Shown here piece by piece: positions 45,535 to 54,068 of a DNA stretch of 64,000 nucleotides. Numbering within the stretch: position 1 is the first letter of the stretch; each line of letters begins with the position of its first letter. Made by a program: the position numbers and the translations under genes. Under the pieces are notes generated by a model. It ran no database searches. It was not told the origin of the DNA and saw only the letters and a program-made list of their open reading frames with translations. Source of the stretch: Streptomyces sp. NBC_00102 (lineage in GTDB: Bacteria > Actinomycetota > Actinomycetes > Streptomycetales > Streptomycetaceae); assembly GCF_026343115.1 (NCBI RefSeq), contig NZ_JAPEMC010000003.1, positions 558,001-622,000 on the forward strand. The letters are read 5' to 3'.

Positions 45535-45730
45535 GCGGAATGTGCTCCTCGGGCTCGTCGCCTCTGAGGCGGTGGGGAGGCAGGGGATCCGGGGCGGTTC
45601 GGCACGAAGGACGTGAATGCCCCGCTCGGAACGGTCGCATCAGCGGCCGACGGCCTGACGCGAGATCAAAGGTAGTGTGCGGCCATCGACTTTGGTATCC
45701 CGCCCCTCGGAGAGGTGTGGCCCCGCCGCA

Positions 45731-47122
45731 ATGACAGACATATCCACCCCCGGCCTGTGTCGGCTCTCGGTGAGAACCCAGGAACGGATCATCGATCTGG
45801 CGGTTCCCGCCGACGTGCCCGTGTCCGACCTGCTGCCCATCCTCCTCGACCACGCCGGCCACGACCTGGCGGAGAAGGGGATCGAACACGGCGGCTGGGT
45901 GCTGCAACGCCTGGGCGAGGAGCCCCTGGACGAGGAGCGCACCCCGGAGGGTCTGGCCCTGCGGGACGGCGAGACGCTGTTCCTCCGCCCCCGCACCGAG
46001 GCGCTGCCGCCGGTCCACTTCGACGACCTGGTGGACGGGGTCGCCGGCACGATGCGCGACCGCCCGCACGGCTGGGAGGCGCGGACCAGCCGATGGCTGC
46101 TGCGCGGCACAGCGGTGGTGCTCCTCGCGGCCGGGCTGCTGGTGCTGGCGCTGCCGGGCGGCTCCGCACCGCTGCGGGCCGCGGTCGCGGCCGGCACCGG
46201 ACTGCTGGTGCTGTTCGGAGCCGCCACGGCGAGCCGGGCCGTGGGCGACTCCGCGGCCGGCGCCGCACTCGGTGTCCTCGTCGCGCCGTATCTGGGGCTG
46301 GCCGGTGCGCTGCTGCCCAGTGGAGACGCGGACGCGCACCTGACGGGGGCGCGGCTGCTCGCCGGTTCGGCGGCGGCAGCGGGCGGGGCGGTGCTGGCGG
46401 TGGCCGCGGTCGCGGCCTTCGTGCCCCTGCTGCTGAGCGTGGCGGCGGTCGCGCTCGCGGGCGCCCTGTGGGGTGCCCTGATGCTGGTCACCGACTGGCC
46501 GGCCGCGCACGCGGCGAGCGTCCTCGCGGTCCTCACGGTCGTCTTCGGCGGCCTCGTCCCGGGTATCGCCTTCCGGCTGTCCGGACTGCGGCTGCCCGCC
46601 CTGCCGACCAACGCCGAGCAGCTCCAAGAAGGCATCGAGCCGCACCCCAGCCAGGTCGTGGTGAGCCGCACCGCGCTCGCCGAGGAGTGGATGACCGCCA
46701 TGTACGCGGGGACCGGTCTGGTCTGCGCGATGGTCGTGACCGCCCTCGTCGTGGTCCGCCCGGACACCGCCGCCGTGGTCACCGCCGCGGTCCTGTGCCT
46801 GCTTCTGATCCTGCACGCGCGCGGCATCGGCAACGTGTGGCAGCGGCCGGCGGTCATGCTCCCGGGCCTGTACGGCCTGGTCCTGATGGCGGTGCGGGCC
46901 GCCGTCTCGCTGGACGCCGGGCAGCGCCCGCTCCTCGTCGCGGCGCTCGTCGCCGCCGCCGTGTCGGCGGCCATCGCCTCGTGGACGGTGCCCGGCCGTC
47001 GGATGCTGCCCTACTGGGGCCGGGCGGCCGACATCCTGCACAGTTTGCTCGCCGTCGCCCTGATCCCGCTGACCCTGTGGGTGTTGGGCGTGTACACGGC
47101 CCTGCGCACCGCCAACGGCTGA
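45731..47122 (+). CDS. eccD: Type VII secretion membrane protein EccD
   Basis: The ATG at 45731 follows GAGAGGTG. 463 residues: a ubiquitin-like N-terminal domain (about 8-85; CRLSVRTQERIIDLAVPADV, ALRDGETLFLRP) and about eleven transmembrane helices from residue 118 on. This matches EccD, which forms the membrane pore scaffold around EccC and EccB. It is followed 12 bp later by eccB and is clearly co-transcribed with it. It is divergent from eccC. Confidence 0.93.
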   Translation: MTDISTPGLCRLSVRTQERIIDLAVPADVPVSDLLPILLDHAGHDLAEKGIEHGGWVLQRLGEEPLDEERTPEGLALRDGETLFLRPRTEALPPVHFDDLVDGVAGTMRDRPHGWEARTSRWLLRGTAVVLLAAGLLVLALPGGSAPLRAAVAAGTGLLVLFGAATASRAVGDSAAGAALGVLVAPYLGLAGALLPSGDADAHLTGARLLAGSAAAAGGAVLAVAAVAAFVPLLLSVAAVALAGALWGALMLVTDWPAAHAASVLAVLTVVFGGLVPGIAFRLSGLRLPALPTNAEQLQEGIEPHPSQVVVSRTALAEEWMTAMYAGTGLVCAMVVTALVVVRPDTAAVVTAAVLCLLLILHARGIGNVWQRPAVMLPGLYGLVLMAVRAAVSLDAGQRPLLVAALVAAAVSAAIASWTVPGRRMLPYWGRAADILHSLLAVALIPLTLWVLGVYTALRTANG

Positions 47123-47134
47123 GGGGCGTACGAC

Positions 47135-48604
47135 ATGCAGTCAAGGAAGGACCAGGTCCAGGCCCACCTCTTCGTCATGGGGCGGCTGACCAGCGGCATG
47201 CTGCGGAGCGACCCGGACTCCCCGGAGTCCCCGGTGGGCCGCACCAACCGGGGCATGGCCTGGGGCATCGGCCTCGGAGTCGTCCTCACCGTCGGATTCC
47301 TGCTCTTCGGCATGATCTCGCCCGCGGGCTCCAAGACCTGGCAGCAGGACTCGAACCTGATCGTGCAGAAGGACACCGGTACCCGCTTCCTGTATCTCGA
47401 CAAGACGCTCCGCCCCGTGCGCAACTGGGCTTCGGCGAAACTGATCGCGGCCGACGGCCTCACCGTGGTCTCGGTGTCCGGGACGTCCCTGGCGGGCGAG
47501 CGGCACGGCACCCCGGTCGGCATCCCCGGCGCCCCCGACGCACTGCCCGGCCCCGGAGACCTGGAGCAGGGGGCGTGGCAGGTATGCGCGGAGGAACCGG
47601 ACCGTACGGGCGCCGACCGCACCGGCCGGCGCCCCGTCACGTCGCTCCGCGTGGGCATGCCCGTCGACGGCGTCTCCCCGGGTGACGACCGCGCCGTCCT
47701 CGTCCAGGGCCCGGACGGAGCAACGCACTTGCTGTGGGGCGATCACCGGTTGCGGCTCGGCAAGCACGGTGCGGCCGAGGCGCTGGGCTACTCCGGGGTG
47801 ACGCCGGTGCCCGTCTCCGCGGCGTTCCTCGACAGCGTGCCGGCGGGACCGGATCTGACCGCGCCCGAGGTGGACGGCCGGGGCGCGGCCGGCCCCCGGA
47901 TCGACGGCCTCGTCGGTCGGACGGGACAGGTGTACGCACTGGCGTCGCCGGGCGCCGTCACCCAGCACTTCCTGCTGGAGAAGAGCGGGCTGCGCCCGCT
48001 GAGCACTCCCGCGGCAGCGCTCGTGCTGGGCGACGACCGGACGGCGAAACTCGCCTACGAGGGGTCGGTCCCGGTCGCGCTCCCGCTCACCGCGGACCAG
48101 TTGGCCCAGCACCGGGCGCCGGCCGGCGAGGCGGCGAAGGATCCGGTGGGCTGGCCGTCCCGTACGCCCGTCGTACAGGACCCGGGTCCCGGCATGTCGG
48201 TGTGCGCCCGGATCCAGCCGGAGGGGTCCTCGCCCCGGGTGGCCCTGGCACTCGTGGAGACGGCGGTACGGGCGGCTCCGGTGGCCTCCGGCCCCGAGAT
48301 CCGACGGGCGTGCCTGGCCGTGGACGGTCTGGAGGTACGGCCCGGGGGCGGCGCGCTCGTGCAGGCGCTGGGCGCGGGCGGCTCGGTGATCGGCACGACG
48401 ACGTACCTGGTCACGGACGTGGGCATCAAGTACCGGCTGCCGGACGCGGAGTCGGTGGAGCGGCTCGGCCTCAAGGGCGGGCACGCACAGGCGGTGCCGT
48501 CCCGGCTGCTGGACATGCTGCCGACGGGGCCGGTGCTCGACGCGGCGGTGGCCGGCGGTGAACGAGCGGCTTCCGCGGTCCCGTCGGAGAAGTCCTGCGG
48601 GTGA
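47135..48604 (+). CDS. eccB: Type VII secretion protein EccB
   Basis: 489 residues. The EccB N-terminal signature (MQSRKDQVQAHLFVMGRLTS), one transmembrane helix (about 43-62), then a large extracytoplasmic domain with the R1-R4 repeat pattern (QQDSNLIVQKDTGTRFLYLD; VTDVGIKYRLPDAESVERLG near the end). Conserved cysteines (VCAEEP, SVCARI, RRACLAV) may form disulfides. EccB anchors the ESX membrane complex on the outer side. It lies directly downstream of eccD. Confidence 0.94.
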   Translation: MQSRKDQVQAHLFVMGRLTSGMLRSDPDSPESPVGRTNRGMAWGIGLGVVLTVGFLLFGMISPAGSKTWQQDSNLIVQKDTGTRFLYLDKTLRPVRNWASAKLIAADGLTVVSVSGTSLAGERHGTPVGIPGAPDALPGPGDLEQGAWQVCAEEPDRTGADRTGRRPVTSLRVGMPVDGVSPGDDRAVLVQGPDGATHLLWGDHRLRLGKHGAAEALGYSGVTPVPVSAAFLDSVPAGPDLTAPEVDGRGAAGPRIDGLVGRTGQVYALASPGAVTQHFLLEKSGLRPLSTPAAALVLGDDRTAKLAYEGSVPVALPLTADQLAQHRAPAGEAAKDPVGWPSRTPVVQDPGPGMSVCARIQPEGSSPRVALALVETAVRAAPVASGPEIRRACLAVDGLEVRPGGGALVQALGAGGSVIGTTTYLVTDVGIKYRLPDAESVERLGLKGGHAQAVPSRLLDMLPTGPVLDAAVAGGERAASAVPSEKSCG

Positions 48605-48727
48605 ACCGCCGGTCGACGGACGGCGCCCACTTCTGAGCAGACGGTCAAATTCGGTCGCCCCCAGGGCCGTTAATGACTTCCCCGGTTAAGCAATGATCAA
48701 TTCCAGCTCAGATCTCGACTCAGGGCA

Positions 48728-48757
48728 TTGCTTGCGCCACACCGCCCTCCCTAGCAT
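48728..48757 (+). promoter_or_regulatory. Probable sigma-HrdB-type promoter of the WXG100 genes
   Basis: TTGCTT (48728-48733) and TAGCAT (48752-48757) with an 18-bp spacer, 35 bp before the first WXG100 start, in a relatively AT-rich intergenic region. An AAAGGA ribosome binding site follows. A strong separate promoter would fit the high expression usual for Esx proteins. Confidence 0.5.
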
Positions 48758-48792
48758 CGACAGACGCTCATGTTCCGGAAAGGACACCTGAC

Positions 48793-49143
48793 ATGTCGAA
48801 CACCCCCGCCCCTCCCGGCAACCTCCAGACGTCGTCCCAGTCCGAGAACCAGAAGGGCTACCACGCCCTCAGCACGGTTCAGAGCGGGATCAAGCAGTCC
48901 CAGGAGGAGGTGCGCACGACCATGAGCGGCCTGATCCACGCGTACGGGGGCCAGGACGGCGGCGCCTACCAGCGGCTGCTCGCGGACTGGAGCGGTCAGG
49001 TCGACATCATCACCAGAAACATCAACCAGATGATGGAGCAGCTCCAGGAGACCGGCATGCTCCAGCGCGGACTTCAGGGACAGACCACGGCGGCGATCGA
49101 GACCAGCAGCCGGTCGAACGACGTACTCGCCCAGCTGACCTGA
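48793..49143 (+). CDS. WXG100-family (Esx) protein, first of a pair
   Basis: 116 residues, predicted as two helices joined by a turn with the WXG motif as W-S-G (LADWSGQVDIITRN). The first helix holds STVQSGIKQSQEEVRTTMSG. An N-terminal extension of about 20 Pro/Ser-rich residues is longer than usual. Esx proteins are the small dimeric substrates of type VII secretion and also regulate EccC. It lies upstream of a second WXG100 gene and is expected to form a heterodimer with it. No cysteine; no YxxxD/E near its end, so its partner probably carries the export signal. Confidence 0.88.
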   Translation: MSNTPAPPGNLQTSSQSENQKGYHALSTVQSGIKQSQEEVRTTMSGLIHAYGGQDGGAYQRLLADWSGQVDIITRNINQMMEQLQETGMLQRGLQGQTTAAIETSSRSNDVLAQLT

Positions 49144-49202
49144 TCGTCCGTCCGGCGCCCGCCGACTGCCCTCAAAGCCCCTTCTCTCCCCAGGAGTTCG
49201 CC

Positions 49203-49541
49203 ATGACCACTCCGTACGATCACTCCAACAAGACCGACGGCATCATCCACGTCGAGTACAGCAGGGTGGACCAGGCCGCCGAGGACATGCGCCTCCAGAC
49301 GAACCGCATCCATTCCCTGGTTCAGGCCCTCAACGAGGAGCTGGCCGGGCTGCACGGTGCCTGGCAGGGTGCGGACGCGGCGACGTACGCGGCTCTGCAG
49401 GAAAAGTGGAACCAGGCCACCACGCAACTGGGCCAGGTCCTGACGAAGCACGGCGACACGCTGAGCGACATCTCGGACCAGTACCGCAAGCACGAGAACC
49501 GCAGCGCGTCGGAGTGGGGGAACATCCGCGTCGGCGGGTGA
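49203..49541 (+). CDS. WXG100-family (Esx) protein, second of a pair
   Basis: 112 residues. WXG motif as W-Q-G in LHGAWQGADAATYAALQEKW between two long helices. The C-terminal tail contains YRKHE, a match to the YxxxD/E general secretion motif, placed after the second helix as required. With the preceding protein it should form the Esx dimer whose tail docks on EccC. A good ribosome binding site (CCAGGAG) precedes the start. The neighbours eccB and eccD make this the core substrate pair. Confidence 0.92.
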   Translation: MTTPYDHSNKTDGIIHVEYSRVDQAAEDMRLQTNRIHSLVQALNEELAGLHGAWQGADAATYAALQEKWNQATTQLGQVLTKHGDTLSDISDQYRKHENRSASEWGNIRVGG

Positions 49542-49591
49542 CCCACCGCCTGCCCGGACCGCTGCTTCCCGCCTTCCCGGACCGCTCCTCC

Positions 49592-49636
49592 CGCCTTCCC
49601 CGCCTTCCCCGCCTTCCCCGCCTTCCCCGCCTTCCC
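49592..49636. repeat. Five perfect 9-bp tandem repeats
   Basis: CGCCTTCCC is repeated five times without change, with degenerate copies just upstream, in the 113-bp gap between the second WXG100 gene and the next gene. It is pyrimidine-only on this strand except for one G per unit. Confidence 0.85.
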
Positions 49637-49654
49637 CGACGATTGTGAGTAGCC

Positions 49655-50113
49655 ATGGCGGCCGACCCGACCAATCTGTCGCACCTGGACACGGACTCTC
49701 TCCAGAGGTTCATCGACACGGACGTGCAGGAGTTCATCGACCTGCTGACCGCGCTGGAGAAGGACGCCGAGAAGGGTGGGATCTCCTCGCTGAAGTTCCT
49801 CAGCGCCCAGATGGCCTCTCCCGGGGTGGGCCTCAGCAGCCATGTGCTCAAGCTCGGCAAACTGGTCGGGAAGGACGCGAGCCCGCTGAGCGCGCAGCCG
49901 CTGGTGGAGTACCTCACGGCCGCGGCGGAGTCCCAGGCGGGCGTCATCAGCAACCAGCTGAAGCTCTTCAACGACATCCAGAAGAACATGAGAACGGTGC
50001 TGGAGACGATGAAGAAGAACCAGGCGGACAGCCTGGAGGACATCAAGAGCCAGGAGTTCCTGAACGACCTGGGCGATGTCGACGGGGACCTCGCCCCGAC
50101 CCAGAAGACCTGA
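49655..50113 (+). CDS. Helical type VII secretion-associated protein, unknown function
   Basis: 152 residues, no signal peptide, no cysteine, mostly amphipathic helix (DTDVQEFIDLLTALEKDAEK; QLKLFNDIQKNMRTVLETMK), ending in an acidic LGDVDGDLAP tail. No WXG motif. The length and helical content suit an Esx-like or chaperone protein, and its place between the Esx pair and the long repeat protein supports a role in the secretion system. The ribosome binding site is weak (GTGAG). I do not recognise a named family. Confidence 0.7.
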   Translation: MAADPTNLSHLDTDSLQRFIDTDVQEFIDLLTALEKDAEKGGISSLKFLSAQMASPGVGLSSHVLKLGKLVGKDASPLSAQPLVEYLTAAAESQAGVISNQLKLFNDIQKNMRTVLETMKKNQADSLEDIKSQEFLNDLGDVDGDLAPTQKT

Positions 50114-50168
50114 CCCTCACCCTTCGTCTCCACTCGTCTCCGCTCGTCGCACAAGGAGAGTCCTGCCC

Positions 50169-53100
50169 GTGGCAGTTGATTCAAGCTGGGAATCCGTCGT
50201 CAAGCAGCTCACCGGTTTCGACGGCGGCACCAGGGCCAACGTCGCGGCCGTGGGCGGTGCCGACGCGAAGACGGGTAACGGCAGCGAGTGGATGCGGGTC
50301 ACGGTCAAGAAGGTCACCAAGGTGGGGGTGTCCGACGACCGCAACACCACGGGCGAGGTGGAGGCGGGCGAGACGCCCGAACGGGTCATCCAGTTCTACG
50401 GCCCCTCCGACGGGCAGTCCAGCACCTACCTCGACGTCTACAAGGCGACCATCTCACTCCCCTGGAGTTCGTCGAGCGGCGCCGACTGGAGCAACACCGG
50501 GAACGCGGGGGCCTACGACTGGGGCTACGGAAAGGCGCTGGAAGCGCTGCGGGACACCTACACCACGGACGGGTTCGGTGGTGGTTACGCCCACACCCCG
50601 GCGGTCGTCACGGCGGACGCGGTCAATCTCAAGGAATTCAGCCCCATCGCCGAGGCGTTCAACAGGGTCGTCGACTACTTCTCCGCCAAGTCCGTCGACC
50701 TCGAAAGATGGGTGAAGGAGCTCGACGGCGAGTTCTCGTCCTATCAGGGCAGCGGTGCGGACGTCTTCCGCGACCTGATCGACGCGGTGGGCCTCGGCTA
50801 CAAGGACTTCCTCGCCCTGATCGCCCCGAAGACCGGCGCGGTCCAGCCCGGCGGCGGCAGGGAGTTCAAGAGCAACAAGGACTACAGGTCCCGCTCCGTG
50901 GTCGGTGACAAGCTCGTCGACGCCGAACTGGCGATCTGGACGGCCGCCAACGAGCTCGCCACGGCCTGGAACGGCTGGCAGAACAACTCGGATCCTGGCG
51001 TACAGACCGCGGTCAACTCGGCGTACGCCGGTCTCAGGGCCCAGCCGGCGAACGTATGGCTCGGAACGTCCCATCTCGACGCGCTGCTCGACGATCTGGC
51101 GTTGTGGCTCAACGAGAACAACATCATGAAGATGCGCCAGAACTACGGCAACAACAAGCCCGGGGACGGGTTCCTGCACATCCACCCGGTCTACGGCAAC
51201 CTCACCGTCGAGAGCGACTGGAAGAACCTCGCCACGCGGGCCTGCACCAACTGGCTGGCCACCCTCGCTCCTCTCGACCAGGCCGCGAGCAAGGCCATGC
51301 TGGAACTCAACCAGGCCATGGTCGGGATGAACACGGATTCGTCCTTCCCGTTCAAGGCAGGTGCGGGCAGCCTCACGCAGTCGAACGCGGAGGACGAGGC
51401 CGCGCTCGCCAAGGAGGAGGCGGAGAAGGAGAAGGAAGCCGCGGAGGAGGAAGCGGAGAAGCAGAAGGAGGACGCCCAGAAGGAGATGGACAAGCTCAAT
51501 CAGGACGCGGACGGCAACGGCGGAGCCGGTGACGTCGACCTTCCACCGCAGATCGGGGAGAACGGCACCGACGGCGAGTTCGGCGGAGGCGGGGCGGGCA
51601 GCGACCTCGGCCTGAACGGCGAGAACACCGGCAGCGGTATCGTCCCACCGCCCACGCTCGGCCTGAACGGTACGGGCGACGGCAGCGGCCTGGGCGGCGC
51701 GAACCTGCCGGTCACCAACCCCGACGGTTCCACCAGCCTCGTGAATCCGGACGGTTCGACCACCACCACCTACCCGGACGGCCACCAGGAGACCACGCCC
51801 GCGGGCGTCGTCCCACCAGTGCTCTCCCCCAACGTCCCGGGCGGCAGCAGCTACCCCGTCAAGACGGTCAAGGGCCCTGACGGCAGCACCACTTCGTACA
51901 ATGCGGACGGTTCGCGCACCACCACGCACAAGGATGGCACGACCACCACCGTCAACCCGGACGGCACCTCCGTCACGAACAATCCCGACGGCTCGAAGAC
52001 GGTCCTGAACAAGGACGGCAGCGAGACCATCACCTACCGGGACGGTACGAAGACCACGATCGGCCCGGACGGTACGACGGTCACGCAGTACCCGGACGGC
52101 ACCTCGACGAAGCTCGCCCCGGACTCCACGCTCACCAGCACCGACGCCCAGGGCAACAGCACCACCAGCCGTCCGGCGGCCGGTTCGACCGTGCACAACG
52201 CGGACGGTTCGTCCACGGAGTTCGGCAAGGACGGCACGACCACCACCACGCACGAGGACGGCACGAAGACCTCCGTCTCCGCGAACGGCACCGTGACCAC
52301 GGTCGACCCCGACGGCACCAAGACCGTCTCGCACCTGGGCAAGGGCACCTCCACCGTCCAGTACGCCGACGGCTCGGTGTCCCAGGTGGGCAAGGACGGC
52401 ACGGTGTCCACCACGTACAAGGACGGCAGCACCACCAAGCTGAGCCCCGACGGCACGTACACCACCACCGACGCCGACGGCCACAAGCAGACCGAACACC
52501 TCAACACCACCGGCAGCGGCGGTACGCAGACGACGCACAACGCGGACGGCTCGTCCACGACGACCTACCCGGACGGCACCGTCGACAAGACGCTCAAGGA
52601 CGGCGGCCACCAGATCAGTTACCCGGACGGGCGCACGGTCACCACCGACGCGTACGGACGGACGACCGGCACGACGGGCGGTACCGCCGGGCTCGCGGCG
52701 AACACGACCGGTGGCGGTCTCAGCGACTTCGACTACTACGACTACCCGGACGACGGAAGCGACGAATCCCCCCTGGGCGTGGGTGGTTACGGTGACACCG
52801 GCACCGGCGGAACCGGCAGTCTCCCGCTCAACCCGCTCGGCAGCCAGGGACTCATGCCCGGCAGCGGCACGGGCGCATCGACGGGCGCCGCCGGAACCGG
52901 GCTGGCCGCGGAACGTGGCCGGGCGATAGCCACGGGAGAGGCATCCGCGGCACGGAACGCCAAGTCCGCCCAGCTCGCCGCGGAGGAGGCCGCGGCGGCG
53001 AGCCGGCGGCCCAGCACCACCTCTTCCGGCAGCACCCCGATGATGCCGCCGATGGGCGGTGGCATGGGCGGCGGTGCGGGCGGCAACACCCAGAGCGACG

Positions 53101-53186
53101 AACGCGAGCGGTCCACCTGGGTGAGTGAGGACGAGGAAACCTGGGGCACGGACGAGGGCGGCGTCGCGGCGGTGATCGGCCGGTGA
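50169..53186 (+). CDS. Long WXG100-like protein with Asp-Gly repeats, probable type VII substrate
   Basis: GTG at 50169 with AAGGAGAG eight bases upstream; 1005 residues. Residues 1-405 are a globular/helical region starting VDSSWESVVKQLTGFDGG, with a W-x-G-like turn as FSSYQGSGADVFRDLIDAVG near 193-212. It resembles Streptomyces AAWKG-type proteins. A Lys/Glu coiled coil follows (about 408-452), then a Gly-rich stretch. Residues about 510-845 consist of some 25 short repeats of the type xxDGTxxTxY (NPDGSTS, YPDGHQE, HKDGTTT, YRDGTKT), reminiscent of YD/RHS-like beta strands. The end is Gly/Ala-rich and low complexity. No signal peptide. Secretion through the ESX system and an adhesive or structural role outside the cell are inferred. 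Confidence 0.75.
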   Translation: MAVDSSWESVVKQLTGFDGGTRANVAAVGGADAKTGNGSEWMRVTVKKVTKVGVSDDRNTTGEVEAGETPERVIQFYGPSDGQSSTYLDVYKATISLPWSSSSGADWSNTGNAGAYDWGYGKALEALRDTYTTDGFGGGYAHTPAVVTADAVNLKEFSPIAEAFNRVVDYFSAKSVDLERWVKELDGEFSSYQGSGADVFRDLIDAVGLGYKDFLALIAPKTGAVQPGGGREFKSNKDYRSRSVVGDKLVDAELAIWTAANELATAWNGWQNNSDPGVQTAVNSAYAGLRAQPANVWLGTSHLDALLDDLALWLNENNIMKMRQNYGNNKPGDGFLHIHPVYGNLTVESDWKNLATRACTNWLATLAPLDQAASKAMLELNQAMVGMNTDSSFPFKAGAGSLTQSNAEDEAALAKEEAEKEKEAAEEEAEKQKEDAQKEMDKLNQDADGNGGAGDVDLPPQIGENGTDGEFGGGGAGSDLGLNGENTGSGIVPPPTLGLNGTGDGSGLGGANLPVTNPDGSTSLVNPDGSTTTTYPDGHQETTPAGVVPPVLSPNVPGGSSYPVKTVKGPDGSTTSYNADGSRTTTHKDGTTTTVNPDGTSVTNNPDGSKTVLNKDGSETITYRDGTKTTIGPDGTTVTQYPDGTSTKLAPDSTLTSTDAQGNSTTSRPAAGSTVHNADGSSTEFGKDGTTTTTHEDGTKTSVSANGTVTTVDPDGTKTVSHLGKGTSTVQYADGSVSQVGKDGTVSTTYKDGSTTKLSPDGTYTTTDADGHKQTEHLNTTGSGGTQTTHNADGSSTTTYPDGTVDKTLKDGGHQISYPDGRTVTTDAYGRTTGTTGGTAGLAANTTGGGLSDFDYYDYPDDGSDESPLGVGGYGDTGTGGTGSLPLNPLGSQGLMPGSGTGASTGAAGTGLAAERGRAIATGEASAARNAKSAQLAAEEAAAASRRPSTTSSGSTPMMPPMGGGMGGGAGGNTQSDERERSTWVSEDEETWGTDEGGVAAVIGR

Positions 53187-53250
53187 CGGCCGTCGCCGGC
53201 CGGAGGAAGGGACCGAGTGGCATGAGCGGGACGAAGGGCACGGAACGCAT

Positions 53251-53745
53251 ATGAGCAACCCGATGGAAGAGCACCTGGCAGAGGCGCTGGCCGAGTTCGA
53301 GGAGGCCCGGACCAAACTGACCGAGGCCGGGGCCGCCGCCGCCCGGATCTCCGCGACCGTCATGGCGAAGGACCGCTCCGTGGAGGCGACGGTCGGACCG
53401 CAGGGCGAGCTGACGAACCTGCGCTTCCCCACCGCGAGGTACCGGACCATGCCCCCGGCCCAGCTCGCCGGCGTGCTGATGACCACCATCGGAGCGGCCC
53501 GCGCCCAGGCGGCCGAGCAACTCGCGGACGTGTACCGGCCGTTCGGCCCCATCCCCGGCCTCTCGCCGACCGGTGAGGGTGGCTTCCAGGAGCTGGACTG
53601 GGACGCGCTGTTCGCTCCGCTCCGCGAGGAGGGGCTGCCGGTACCCCCGTCGAAGGCGCCCACCCGCTCGTCCGGCGGCGCTCTGCTCGACGAGATCGTC
53701 GACGAGGACGACGCGGCCGGCCCGGACGGGGGAGCGCAGCGATGA
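53251..53745 (+). CDS. YbaB/EbfC-like protein of the effector operon
   Basis: 164 residues. Residues about 5-95 follow the YbaB fold: a long first helix (EEHLAEALAEFEEARTKLTE), a two-strand turn (VEATVGPQGELTNLRFPTAR) and a second helix (AARAQAAEQLADVYRPF). An acidic, proline-rich tail follows. YbaB-like proteins are nucleoid-binding in general, but actinomycete copies are found in front of WXG100-toxin genes. There they resemble EspL/Esp chaperones, which is the more likely role. Its stop overlaps the next start as ATGA. Confidence 0.75.
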   Translation: MSNPMEEHLAEALAEFEEARTKLTEAGAAAARISATVMAKDRSVEATVGPQGELTNLRFPTARYRTMPPAQLAGVLMTTIGAARAQAAEQLADVYRPFGPIPGLSPTGEGGFQELDWDALFAPLREEGLPVPPSKAPTRSSGGALLDEIVDEDDAAGPDGGAQR

Positions 53746-54065
53746 GCGGGCTCGACGTCGACAAGGACGGGCTCGACCAGAGCGGCGAGAACCTGGACCA
53801 GGTGGCCGACCACATCAAGCTGATCCGCGACGACTACCTGGACAAGATCACCTCGTACCACGGGTGCTGGGGCACGGACAAGTTCGGCATGACCTTCGCG
53901 GAGAAGTACCTGCCCGCCGTCGAGGACGCCAAGACGGGCATCACCGCGCTGAGCGACGCGCTGATCGGCAGCGGGCAGAGCCTGCGCGACACCTCGACGG
54001 ACTTCGGCAACCTCCAGACCGACATCACCGACTCGCTCGGCGGGCACAAGACCGGGAAGAGCTGA
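53742..54065 (+). CDS. WXG100-family protein paired with the giant effector
   Basis: 107 residues, helix-turn-helix hairpin with the motif as C-W-G in HGCWGTDKFGMTFAEKYLPA. This form precedes large type VII effectors in actinomycetes rather than being a core EsxA. It overlaps the YbaB-like gene by four bases. Its stop is followed by only three bases and a TTG start in the same frame, so it is tightly coupled to the giant gene. It probably dimerises with that protein's N-terminal helical domain to form the export complex. Confidence 0.85.
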   Translation: MSGLDVDKDGLDQSGENLDQVADHIKLIRDDYLDKITSYHGCWGTDKFGMTFAEKYLPAVEDAKTGITALSDALIGSGQSLRDTSTDFGNLQTDITDSLGGHKTGKS

Positions 54066-54068
54066 CCC

